From NCBI RefSeq assembly GCF_918797505.1, contig NC_092795.1:34893131-34957130 (forward strand): a stretch of 64,000 nt of DNA, given 5' to 3'. Position numbers and translations under genes: made by a program. Shown piece by piece: positions 1 to 11,151 of this stretch (the first letter of the stretch is position 1; the number at the start of each line of letters is the position of its first letter). Source of the stretch: Bemisia tabaci (lineage: Eukaryota; Arthropoda; Insecta; Hemiptera; Aleyrodidae). A model generated the notes under the pieces. That model did not search any database, was not told the origin of the DNA, and was given only the letters and a program-made list of their open reading frames with translations.

Positions 1-958
1 GATAAACAGGGTGTCCGCAACGAACACCTTGAAAATCGATTCTTTACCATAACTTCAAATGGGGAAAAATCGATAATCGATTATTGACGCCTCACGACTG
101 TTGGCCCCTGCATACTTCAAACGTTCTCGAATGAGCTTCGTCGATCGATAGCATTGCTACGATGGAGATTGATCGAAAACGATTCAAAAATCGATTATTT
201 TTCGACCCCTCATGAAGAGACGCGCCATTGTGAAGGTGCGCCTATTCAACTCGGGGGAAAATCTTTCGTCAATCATCTCCTACCCGTCCCCAACACGAGC
301 CCTCTTGAAATTAGCTTGTTTTCTGTGGCACTCGGCCAATTCCCTCCCCTATTCCCTGCCGTCGCGGTGTTTTATAATAATAACCGACATTTGTCACCGC
401 ACTCCACCCCACCCCACCTGACGCTTTTTTGTCGTATCTGATTCCAGGGCAAACTCACTTGGTATCCTTCTTATGATAAGGACCGGAGGAATGCCCATCA
501 TCCTTCTAAATTTTTGTGATAGAGAATTTTATTCACAGAGAAACCTACCTGGTTTTTTCAGTCCTCTTGAGAGCTCTTGTTTCACCTCACACGAACATTC
601 GAAGACTTTCTGAACTGCGGCGGCTTTTGCTTCAAAGAATTCGATTTTTCTTTTTACTCCCTTCAGGCCTTCATAATTTTGTATTCGTAAAACTCAGTAA
701 ATTATTCGATTAATCGGTAAATAATTTCAGTTTATCATTAATTGTAATTACTACGAATTTGGAAATTAGAAATAACATTTTTTCCGCCATTATTTTCAAC
801 AGAAAGAGCAACTATTACTCGCCCGTCCTTACCTACTCTCACCGTGAATCGCCTCCATTTTTTGGGGCAATAAGGATCTCCATGGGGCTCAGTGGTTGCA
901 CTCTCCGTTAGAGGATACTTTGGGCCAAAAATACGCGTTTTGCGCATTATACCACCTC

Positions 959-963
959 ACTGG

Positions 964-1004
<41 letters not shown>

Positions 1005-1215
1005 ACACATTGAATCTTGAGTCCTGACTCTTGAAAACATTGACAAGAAAAAATACTCTTGATTCAATCGGATTTTTGCTTGAATCAAAACGAAATCCGC
1101 TTAAAAGAGGCTTGGTTCTTGATTTAGGCTAGATTCTGATTAAATCAAGAGCACACTTTCTTGTCGATGTTTTTAAGAGTCTGAGCTCTAGATCCAATGT
1201 GTTTTTTTCCGGCGC
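959..1215. mobile_element. Same MITE family, copy 1, with a long A run
   Basis: The left end has expanded to a ~39-base A run (963-1001). Then come CACATTGAATCTTGAGTCC, the paired CTTGATTCAATCGG / GATTAAATCAAGAGC segments, and CTAGATCCAATGTGTTTTTT at the right. Confidence 0.65.
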
Positions 1216-2185
1216 TATACTCGGTGACTGAAATACGTGCTTGGATAACTTTCCGGATTCTTCTTGAGAAAAATATTTTGCCGGTGGACAAGAAAAATCT
1301 CCGAAAATTCATATCTCTGCAGCTGACTCAAAACCGCTAAAAATCAAAGTACATGTTTTGGTAGTCTCACCGTCGCTATTCGTTATCAAACAGGATAAGC
1401 TGAAGCTACAAAAATCGCGACTAAGTAATTCTCAGCTAATGAACTCAGTATGCGCAGAGTTTCGGGCATTTTTCGAGACAAAATGGCGCCTTACAGTGAG
1501 ATAGAACCGAGAGTAAATCTCCGAACACAGCCTTTTTTGAAAAGTGTACCCGGCGCGGCATAGACTAGTTTCAGGTTCTAGTATAGCTCAAAAATAACTT
1601 TTGCTTCTTTAATTCCATCACTAAGTTCCAAGACTTTTTGGGTCCTCCTGCTATTGTACGAAAATTGACTGTGAGAAGATTTTAAAAACTGCACCTCTGA
1701 TCCTCAATTCAATACGTTGGTAAGGTCTTGCTGACGGAGATGATCGGTTCGATGCGGATAGTCAACAAGACTTGTTTCACAAAGCGAAATTGCATAACCA
1801 TTTGATTGAAGGCACTTGAACTTGATTGAGGCGCACTGTTATTATCCGAAAAGATGGGTTGAGTACCAAATGGTGTCTACCTACATTATAGCATCATGTT
1901 CCATTAAAAATGCTGAGCTTTCAATACCTACTTAATGAGAAGTATAACGCATAAAATAGGAATTTTTGGAAAACAAAATTGAGGAACGAGGCGTTTTGAG
2001 TGAAAATATTTTTGTGGTTTATTTGGTGAAAAAATTGAATATACTACGTGCAGCCTAATATTAGAGTAAGGTACATTTAAATCGTTAGCTTTCATGGAAT
2101 TTTCTAACTAGAATTATTGTTATATATTTGCCTGTATCATATTATTACACGCATCCTTCATATCGACGGTGAAACTACCAGACCA

Positions 2186-2226
2186 CGTATCTTATTTGCT
2201 GTGTTTAAAAATCTCCACTCTCATTT

Positions 2227-2262
<36 letters not shown>

Positions 2263-2450
2263 GAAGGAGAAGAAATCAGTATCATCTCTTGAAATTTTTA
2301 CAGTTTTCTTCGCAAAGAGAAGAAAAACACGGTGGTTTTCAAAAAGTGCGGTCGAGTTATCCTCGTTTTAAAAAATAAAGTATGACAGGAAGTCTGCAAC
2401 GTCGCGAATCCGAGATACATTGTCTGATAATTTCACCGTCGATATCCTTC
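2186..2450. repeat. Dispersed repeat family (copies also 41497-41700, 62762-62985)
   Basis: Shared landmarks in the same orientation: AGGAGAAGAAATCAGTATCA, CACGGTGGTTTT, AAATAAAGTATGACAGGAAG and TCTGCAACGTCGC. Partial copies at 61017-61130 and, inverted, 42535-42600. Short length and absence of inverted ends suggest a SINE-like or decayed element; a poly-T tract (2228-2262) lies inside the first copy. Confidence 0.6.
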
Positions 2451-4783
2451 TCATACCATCCTGTAAAAGCCATCAGCTCCATCACTTTCACACTCTTTCC
2501 CCTCCTGATCGTTAGTGTCCTTATCTTATTGCATCATCCTCAAATGCAAATTAGCTGTATGACTGTCGCAGTGTTGCACCTCCATGGCAATTTAACTTTT
2601 AAAAAAGATTCAGTACATTAGTTAATCTCTCTGTGCTCCAGCCTTCTTCAATCTTCAATAAATTATGTAAATATTAGTTCATCACTTTGCATGAACCGTT
2701 TCACGAATTTTACCCAGCCATTCAAACTCATTATCTCTCCTCTGTTTCTACAGTTTCTTTTAAATTTAAGGCTGTATCATCGTGTCTTGTCTCGCCAGAC
2801 GTATAGTGCGGCGATCGGCGCGAACGCATGTTAGAGCCTGGGAGAGTGCAAGAATACTTCACGCATTGCGCCAAACAGTGCGGTCGCTGGTCAATCGCTG
2901 CGAATCGCAAATCGGCTCCTAATAAAGTACCTTATTATAGGGAGAGTATGGACAACTCGAAAATTTGGAGGATAGGTCTGATCACTGATCAGGTCATGTA
3001 GCTTTTGGGTCCCAAAAGGGCTGCCAACCTTAAACTCGAATTATCCAGTGGTACTAATCTTCACAATGCTTACGACCCGTCGTTTCATATCTGATAAAAA
3101 ACTATAAAAGCACGCATAGAACTTTGATTTCGCAAAAGTTTTCTCAAATTTAAATTATTAAGATCAATCCTGATGATCCTTAGATCAATTCTCCTACAGT
3201 TGTCACTTGAGTACAAGTTATTGGCAATGAGGGGGAAGTGGAGCTCAGGCAGAGTCAGATTCCTTTGAATGTGAGTAAATCCTTGGAAAAAAATGTGCGG
3301 CTGAAGTTAATTATTAATTTTTAAGCTTCTCGAGAACTACAAAAGAAGCATGTCTCGCAAAACGTTGGAACATTTTGAAGCTAATACAAAGCTTGGCAAC
3401 ATATTTTACGGCTAATTTCATGGTATTAATGACAGCACTACCAGGAGAAGAGGAAGACAAATATTTCTTCTGAAAAAGAAATCCTCGACTTTTGCGCAGG
3501 CAGCTCGTAAAAAATATGTTCCTTTCGTTCCGTGAAACTATTTTTATCATTACTTTGATCAAAATAGTTAGATTCTACTTTTTCTAGGTAATAGTTACAT
3601 AGAAGAAAAACCAGCAGTGAAGATTTAACACTTTAATTTTATTTGAGAACTTTGTACATACAATTTTACATTTACAATTCATAAATTTACAAGTAAAATG
3701 TATACAATGCACAAATCGTAGAACAAAATATTCAACCCAGAGTAATACGCTTGGTTGAAAAATTACAGAGATTGAGAGATATCATGTGATCCCAGTTAGC
3801 ATTTTATTTTCGGAGAATATCCGTAAGAAAATCCCGCGTCTTCGGATCATTTAAAATATTTTAACAATATTCTCACAAAAACCAAACTAAATGCATTTTG
3901 TGAGGATATTCTGAAAATATAATGAAATCATGCAAGTAACCAACATTCTCCGAATATCCTGCTGCTTTTGTAACTTCGCATTTAAGTCTCTTCCCGTAGC
4001 ACGGGTTACATAATCGCCTACTAGAAGGCGCTACAAGAATTGTCCGCACCTAGCGGCCCTCTATGCGGTTACAGGCACCAGGCAGGAAGGAGGCACATAA
4101 AATAGTGATCTGTTCTTGCAAAAAAAAAAAATTTAAAAACTGCAGCAAAAGGCATCGGCAAAAATAGACCTGCCAGGAAAACTAGATATAATTATATTGG
4201 GAATGTAACTCTCGACGAAAGCTCGTTCAATCTATTGGATTGTGTCGAATATGACATAGTGAGTATTATTTAAAAATATTATTTAGATTGGTTTGAAGTT
4301 CGGTTGAGGACAGCGATAACACACACATATTCACACTTTTGGAAAAAATTTGGCGACTTTGAAACGGTCGATAATCTTTTAAGGTTGAAAATATTATGTG
4401 TTAAATTTTATTAACTGCAGCGCGGTGGCCGCGAATTTACCCTCATACAGGGTACACGGAGAGAAAAGGTCACGTGATTTCCACAAATTTTCTCGTTGTC
4501 AAAAAACCATTTTATTTTGCTGGTGTGATAACCACCCCCGCTGTTAAGGTTACAAATTCCCTACGTTTAAATAACAAGAAAAATTGTTGCTACACTAACA
4601 TTGTTTGTTACTGCTGATTTGGCATTGTTATTGTTGAATGGACTGAAAAAAATGCCGCATTAGCAAAACGTGTACTTACTTGGATAGCAAAAACAAGAGT
4701 GTGAATTTTACTTATCAGTTACTGTCGAAGATACAACATTAACTGTCGACACAACCACAGTCCATGATGAAGGAGCAATTGCA

Positions 4784-5422
4784 TTGTTGATTATTTACAT
4801 TGAGGTTGAAATGGTTGCAATACTTGATTCAGCTGAGCCTGAGGGAAGAACGGTATCAAATGAATCGCATCAAATGAGCAGTGCATTCCAAAGTGAGACG
4901 ATCAACGAACCACACCGTGAGGCGAGCAATAAATCCCGAAGTGCGACGAGCAATGATTTCCAAATTGCGACGAGCAATGATTTTCAAATTGCGACGAGCA
5001 ATGAATCCAACAGAATGTCCGCACTTCTTTAGAAGTAGACACATCCAGTTTGATTATTTGCCAACTATTAGCGACATCCACACCAGAGAGGACTCGTCCT
5101 AACTCAAACACAGCGAGCTTAATTACTCCACAGCCATCAGTTACCTCTGTCCTGAGACAGGCTCCTTCGAACACAGACACAACTAGCTCGATCGCTCTCG
5201 AACAGTCAGTTGCATCTACATCGGCAGAAGCTACTAACGATCATGAGAATAATCGAGGAACCACTAACAATGGTGAGGAAACAGAAGATTTCTCAATGAA
5301 AGATAATGAGTTAGTAACCTTCCTACAATTATCAACAGACGGCAAATCTATTATCACTTATTATGAAAAGAACCAGTATCGGTTGAATTCTACTAAACGT
5401 AGTTTACGTAAAATGAAAAGTT

Positions 5423-5424
<2 letters not shown>
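4784..5424 (+). other. Ser/Thr-rich open region with 27-bp tandem repeats, unknown
   Basis: Two overlapping ORFs (4784-5032 and 5050-5424). The first has imperfect 9-codon repeats (SNDFQIAT and variants, three to four copies, 4925-5010). The second is Ser/Thr/Asn-rich and ends in ELVTFLQLSTDGKSIITYYE, a pattern like short N-terminal domains of uncharacterised transposon-associated proteins. A poly-T tract (5427-5455) follows. No function assigned; possibly 5' parts of the unit ending at 8143. Confidence 0.3.
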
Positions 5425-5456
<32 letters not shown>

Positions 5457-5522
5457 TGTATGTTCATGAAATAAGTCCAGTCCAGTGTTGTACCCTTCAT
5501 ACTGCAGGTAAATTGATGCATT

Positions 5523-6062
5523 ATGAGTAAAAGAAAGAAGAATTTGACTCAGATTGACTTAGAAAATTTGTTTCTAGATTCTGACAGTGAAGACGATGTC
5601 TCACTCAGTGATGATATTGAGAGTGACCCAAGTGGTGGTGGTGATGGCCCTTTAGTTGATAACATTTCTGACTCTAATTCTGATGATGACGATGAGGATT
5701 ACTGCCAATCTGATAACACGGTGCATGACTCTAGCTCTTCGGAAAGCTCCGACTCGGTTGAAGATGATCTGTTGGCTCCTGGTCCTAGCAGTGTGATTCC
5801 TTTGCAAAATGTGATTCCTTTTTCCTCTCCTGATCCTGTCCTTGGAAATTCTTTGGCTCCTGTCACAACAAACAATGTTCCTGGTCGTACCACAAAACAG
5901 GTAGTTCCTAAGCGAACAGCTGCCGCTCCAAAGAAGCGAGCTAAGAAAGCAAAGACTGATGAATGGGACTGGTCTGAACTTCCAGATCCGAATTGCAGCA
6001 ATACAGAAACTGCCACCCGATTTAGAACAGAGATGTCCATAAAACCCCTCCTAGACTCTTAA
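5523..6062 (+). pseudogene. piggyBac transposase-like N-terminal exon
   Basis: A 179-codon ORF beginning MSKRKKNLTQIDLENLF, followed by a long Asp/Ser/Glu-rich acidic region, a Pro/Ser linker, a basic cluster (PKKRAKKAK) and WDWSELPDP. Acidic N-termini of this kind precede the DDD core in piggyBac transposases, but no core follows here: the frame stops at 6060. It starts 80 bp after a poly-T tract. Assignment rests mainly on the matching C-terminal cysteine-rich domain 1.7 kb downstream. Confidence 0.5.
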
Positions 6063-6167
6063 AGAAACACTATATCCAAGAGCCATCAAACCTACTCTAA
6101 ATAATGAATACCTACTAAGCACCTCTATTGTCAAAGGAAGAAATAGTAACCATATGAATTGAAATAT

Positions 6168-6260
6168 TATTATGTTGTATAATATGTATTATTATGTTGT
6201 AAATGTATTATTATGTGTTATTATGTATTATTATGTTGTATGTTGTCGTATGTTGTTACT
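6168..6260. repeat. TATTATG tandem tract
   Basis: Irregular tandem repetition of TATTATGTTGTA / TATTATG directly before the OB-fold exon. Low complexity. Confidence 0.7.
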
Positions 6261-6285
6261 AACAATAATGACATTTACTTTTACA

Positions 6286-6786
6286 GATAAACCAGGACCT
6301 TCGAATGAAAACCAACAACTTGAACGCAAAGAAACTAATAGAGAGACAAATCCTATTAATAAGGGAAAAGAAGTCAAAATCAAAGACTTTATGGAACATC
6401 CTTATGAATTAGTATTAGAAAATGTAAAACAGATGAAAAACGTGGAAAGGGAGGACTTGAAAGATGTAACAGAAGAGTTTAATTTTTCAGGTTTCGCTAG
6501 TATAGCAAAAATGCCAGATAAAAAACAAGTATATGTAATTGGAATGATTTCGCATGTATATGAAAAAAAAACTTGGGGTACAAGTAAAAAAACTAGCGAA
6601 AGAAGGACTGTTAAAATAAAGGATTATGATAATGAAGAAATGTCATTCACTCTGTGGCACAAAATGAAAGATCTAATAACGCCAGCTGATGTGAACAAAA
6701 CCATAGAAATAAGAGGAGGACACACAACAACGTACCAAGGAGTCAAAAGCATTACTGTTGCAAATGCAGAAATAGATACAGGGTGA
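6286..6786 (+). pseudogene. RPA70-like OB-fold exon, cut by a foldback element
   Basis: The exon follows the acceptor TTTTACAG. After a charged linker it reads FNFSGFASIAKMPDKKQVYVIGMI, then SERRTVKIKDYDNEEMSFTLW and TIEIRGGHTTTYQGVKSITV. This is the order and spacing of single-stranded-DNA-binding domain B of replication protein A large subunit (VDxIG, LxDxxxxxxxLTLW, KGxxxxxxGxxSL). The exon is interrupted at 6777 by a foldback with TA on both sides; removing it gives a stop within a few codons. RPA-like OB folds travel with Helitrons and other transposons, so this may be captured cargo or an RPA retrocopy. Confidence 0.6.
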
Positions 6787-7775
6787 TCCAAAAGTCCCTT
6801 CCACCCCCTCTAACTTTTTACCTAATTGAGGTAAAGATTTGAAACTTGGGGGATATTCCTCGGTCAAAGGAAGCTACTTTTTGGCCCCCCTAAAATTTTC
6901 AGGGGGGCCCCCCTTGGGGGGCAACGACCCCCAACTTTTAATTTTCAAATGGGAAGACCCCCTTTGTGATAGCTCGTTCGAAAGAGCATAAAAAAAGAAA
7001 ACTTTTCGCGCAAACCCGAAGTCAATATCTCAAACCGTTTCAAAATGGCAGCCGGTTAAAGTTCAAAATGGCCGAAAATTCACACCGGTTATTTGTCGAT
7101 GGATTTGCGCGAAAATCGGTATGTAGGGGTATTTTGACACGAGAAAAACGAATTTGACGTTAGATTTTCAAAAAAACCGACATTTCCAAAATGGCCGCCG
7201 GTTAAAGTTCAAAATGACCAAAAATTGATTTTTTTAGAAATCTAAGTTCAAATTTGTTTGTCTTATGCCATAATACTCTCAAATTTCGAGGTTTTAGGCA
7301 AATCCATCAGCAAAAAACCGAGGTGACAATTTTCGGCCATTTAAAACTTTAACCGGCGGCCATTTTGGATATTTCGGTTTTTTTGAAAATCTAACGTCAA
7401 ATTCGTTTTTATCGTGTCAAAATACCCCTATATACCGATTTTCGCGCAAATCCATCGACAAATAACCGGTGTGAATTTTCGGCCATTTTGAACTTTAACC
7501 GGCCGCCATTTTGAAACGGTTTGAGATATTGACTTCGGATTTGCGCGAAAAGTTTTCTTTTTTTATGCTCTTTCGAACGAGCTATCACAAAGGGGGTCTT
7601 CCCATTTGAAAATTAAAAGTTGGGGGTCGTTGCCCCCCAAGGGGGGCCCCCCTGAAAATTTTAGGGGGGCCAAAAAGTAGCTCCCTTTGACCTAGGAACA
7701 TCCTCCAAGTTTCAAATCTTTACCTCAATTAGGTAAAAAGTTAGAGGGGGTGGAAGGGACTTTTGGATCACCCTG
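6779..7775. mobile_element. Foldback element with TA target site, 1 kb
   Basis: Near-perfect inverted arms of about 480 bp meet near 7277. Termini read CAGGGTGATCC and GGATCACCCTG, with TA on each side (6777-6778 and 7776-7777). The whole element is therefore one long hairpin. TA duplication and the CAGGGTG end are typical of Tc1/mariner-type non-autonomous elements. No coding capacity. It sits inside the OB-fold exon. Confidence 0.85.
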
Positions 7776-7789
7776 TATATATTAGAATG

Positions 7790-8143
7790 AAACCACTCCT
7801 TCCCCAGCCCGCATCCAAAAAACCTATTATTCCCACTTCCCTCAGGAAATTCCTGGTAGTGACCAAAAAGCAAAGCCAACCAAAAGGTGTGTGGTGTGTG
7901 CTGCCAAAAAAAAAAAAAAAAAAAAAAAAAGGAGTGAGACGAGGTATCGTTGTGACCGATGCCAAGTGGCTCTGCACGTCACACCGTGTTTCAAACTTTA
8001 TCACACCAAGAAAGATCTTGCCAAAGCATGTTGAAACCAAAGCATGCAACTGTATGGTTTTTTGTAAAATGCTTGCATTTTTTATTTCTTTATTTGTATC
8101 CTTGTTGACTCCAGTCCTATCCTATATATGTGCACTGAAATAA
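7790..8143 (+). pseudogene. piggyBac C-terminal cysteine-rich domain remnant
   Basis: Across frames the sequence reads KPTKRCVVCAA, an A-run of about 25 bases that breaks the frame, then RCDRCQVALHVTPCFKLYHT. This is the CxxC...CxxC...C...H pattern of the piggyBac C-terminal zinc-binding domain, which binds the element's ends. The A-run (7906-7930) probably expanded in place. AATAAA lies at about 8141. The catalytic core between this and 5523-6062 is absent. Confidence 0.65.
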
Positions 8144-8312
8144 ACCCCAAGTTTTTCTTTCACCCGGAATTTTTTTGCTTCACTTTATTTTTATACTTAC
8201 ACTCCTAATTAGAGTTTTCCTTCATATTTTTTTTCACTTTTACTAAACAACACTATTTTATACTGACTGAGAATGTTTCTAACCATTTGCATGTATTTTT
8301 CTGATGTTATTA

Positions 8313-8555
8313 TCTACTCAATAGCAACAATATTCTGAAGCCCGAAGAGTTTGGCGAGAATGCGTTGGGGACTCAGCGCTTACTAAAAAGATTATACCCG
8401 AAAAATCAATCTCACCCACAGTTCACCAAGTTTTGTGTCATGGCGAATACCTTTTCAAGGCTAACACCTTACCGTTGGGAACTCTATCAGAGGAAGCTCA
8501 GGAGGCAGGTCACAAGCTGTACTGACTTTTTAGACTGACGAACACCCTTAAAATA
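8313..8555 (+). pseudogene. RAG1/Transib-like C-terminal fragment, copy 1
   Basis: The same coding module as at 13259, without the insertion. One frame holds VHQVLCHGEYLFKANTLPLG and continues into SEEAQEAGHKLY before a TGA (about 8522). One base is missing from a C run near 8397 relative to copy 2, shifting frame between the upstream LKPEEFGENA stretch and the His motif. This copy shows the intact order H-x4-H, about 20 residues, then E-x-G-x-K. RAG1 has His937/His942 and Glu962 in this order. Confidence 0.5.
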
Positions 8556-8639
8556 TCCGCGGACCGAGTCACTGCAGACGTTTACCGAAGCTGAAACCGC
8601 GACCTAACTGTTGATCGCGGGTAATTCGGAGCGAATGAA

Positions 8640-9307
8640 CTGAGGAAAATTGGCGAGCTTTCCCTCGACTTTGCCCGCGGCCGGTTACCTAGTGTCTTTC
8701 TGACCGGTGTATGGCCCGTACACCCGCGACATCGCGTATGAGCCCCCAGTTCGAGAGCCCTCCGCGCGCGAAGATTATCCCGCCTCTTATTGTGATCCTT
8801 ATTGTGACCCTATAGTGTTCTATCTCGATACTTCTCTGGTGGTGTATCTCGTTATATTGTGTACGGTGTATCTGGATTATACATACATAGATTGTGCCAC
8901 AAACTTCCTAGCGGTTTTCCTGATTCCTGCTACCCTCTGCCAATACAGCTTCACTAGCCTCCGCATTGCGGGTAAGCAACTCACTCACATCTTGAGCCCT
9001 CCCCTCTCCCCCCCACTGGTGGGCTCACATCGGCATTGGCACCCCCCGCGTCGCATGTTGGAGGCGCCGGGAAAGCATGCAGAAGCATGGAAAAGGACCT
9101 GACATACTTCATTATGGAAAACCACCTTCTCGACGAGTTTGATGACTTAATTGCCTCACTAAGAACCTCACGCTTCTTAACGAAGAGCGGATGGAAACCG
9201 ACAACGAGAAGATTGCAACGGAGCAAACCACCGATGCCTCCTTCCCGGAGGTTCCAGTTGTACGGGCTCGCAGAAAGAGGCGTATGTTTGTGCGAATTTT
9301 TATTTTC
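8640..9307 (+). repeat. Downstream half of the duplicated module, copy 1
   Basis: Closely matches 14060-14736. It starts in a GC-rich stretch, passes through two short open stretches and ends in an A/T-rich exon-like segment. The conserved segment at about 9085-9280 can be read in two frames (MEKDLTYFIMENHLLDEFDD in one), and its likely donor lies where the copies diverge (about 9307). After 9307 this copy runs into an unrelated repeat that ends about 9640 in GGAATGACCCTGT, a typical MITE terminus. Confidence 0.55.
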
Positions 9308-9731
9308 AAAAAAAATTTCAAAAATTTTCAAAATTTTTTTTTTTCATTTTTTTTTAAAATAAAAAAGACGAACCTCTAGGCTTCAAAACAAGATCTAGTT
9401 CAAGTTTTTCCGATGAACCGTTGAAAAGTAACAGCCGTTCAAAGTTTTATCGGACGTAAAAAAACTCAATTTTTTCCAAACTTTGAAATTCCGTATAAAA
9501 TTAACCGAGCGACCAAATGACCTAAAATTTGGGGAATATTTCTTTTTCAATAGGAACTTGCAGCACACCAAGTTTGAACATGATCCGAGAGGTCAAGGTT
9601 CAAAACCTTCGTTGAGTTGACATGGAATGACCCTGTTGTGTACAATAACATTTGAAGCACTGATGTTAATCGAAGTATCTTTTCTATGTATCTTATCAAA
9701 ATATACTTCAGAATGGGTTTTTTTATGTCAT

Positions 9732-11151
9732 TTATTTCGTTCCAGTGAACGGAATGTCAGAGGAAGACATAATAAGCCTTTTGCTAAAACAAGTTAGACC
9801 GCCACCCCCGCCGCCGCCACCAGCCTTCAGCACAGCCCCCCAAGGGTGGGGGTACGTAGGTGGGTCTTCATGCTGGCCACAACCTGTCAATGTCAACCCA
9901 GTAGGATGGCCGCAACGTGATACGCTACAGGTAACATGATAAACTCTCAAAAAGGAGCTTCGGAGGAAAAATTTCACGCGGAAAAGTTTCCATCGCATTT
10001 GTGCCGTAAGTATACTTAATACTTCCTTTATAATACTCTGGCTCTGTTTAATCCAGACAATCGAACTGCAACTGGTTTTATCTCTGAGCCATCACAAGCA
10101 GTCGTGAACTTGATTCGGAATCAGATTATCAGTACATAATTGTAATTTTGAGTCTGATGCATACTGTTGTAAGTTAATCAAATGTGCTTTACATTGAGGA
10201 GAGTCTATGAATTTGTTGCTGTACTTCACGCACAGCCGATCACTTTATGTAATGTTATATTTATGCAATGCGAGCAAGAATCTCTAGTGTTGCCAGCTTT
10301 TGGCCAATCCTTCGCTACATTACAAAGAAAAGATTTCTTACGTGGTTACTTCTCATTACCAGTCAGGAACTCTTCATTTCAATGAATGTCTAGTAAAGTC
10401 CTTCCCTTTTTGAATTCAATTTGTCTGAAAGAAGTTAAGATTAGAATATCTAATTTGCTCCTCTCCATGTATAAAAAAATTGGCTGTCTATTGACGCTCT
10501 CCCTGTTCGCTATACATTGTATATCTCTCTCCTGGGGGCATTTAGCTGTCTCAAGATGTTCTTGGACTGTCCCTGCATTTGGGGTAAATGTTTGCTTTGT
10601 TTATTTCTATGAGTGACATTTTTCCTTTCTTACTCTTTCACAGTGCCACTTCCCTAAGAGTCAGTATGATAATATCACTGAAAGTCGGTTGCGGCCAGAT
10701 GCTGTTCCTCTCGGGCTCCCCACTCACACGATAAACCAGTGTGAATATTTGGATGAGCCAACCTTGGTGAGTGTTTTTAATCTCATGATTTAATTGACCA
10801 TTTCTTCACAGATAAGCATTTTTACATGATTTGCCCCTGTCTAACTTATTACTTATTAATGATCCAGGTCCAATTTCATGTTGTAAGAATAGGTAAATTT
10901 GAGATAAGTTGAAGTGATTGATTGAGCTGTTGCTACCAGCTGTAAAAAAAGAACCTCATATCTCTCTAGTAGACAACGTCAGGGGTTCTGTATCAGAAAT
11001 TCATGAAAAATGAAAATTGTTAGGTTTCTTCTATTGTTTTGCAGGATAATGATCTGGTCAAAGGGACAACGGAAGTGCAGCATGAGGAAATCGGTGAAGC
11101 AGAGCTACGTTCTATATTGACGGCAATCAATGAAGAAGTACAACTGAGCGG
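9732..11151 (+). CDS. Putative multi-exon gene of unknown function, 3 exons
   Basis: Three open segments are joined by good splice signals, all in phase 0. Exon a runs from an acceptor at about 9735 (ATG at 9751) to 9930; it encodes a short acidic start and a polyproline run, and ends before a GTAACA donor. Exon b, about 10645-10767, follows TTTCACAG and ends before GTGAGT; it encodes CHFPKSQYDN and on to EYLDEPTL. Exon c starts at 11043 after TTTTGCAG and encodes an acidic helical stretch (EIGEAELRSILTAINEEV). It is cut at about 11152 by the start of a repeat block. No family recognised. Because the RAG1-like ORF resumes after that block (about 12805), these may be 5' exons of the same mobile element and not of a host gene. 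The phase consistency is observed; the gene model is inferred. Confidence 0.45.

Noticed and set aside
4784..5040. 27-bp repeats considered as a CRISPR-like array
   Set aside because: Only three to four directly adjacent coding repeats without spacers, in a eukaryotic context.
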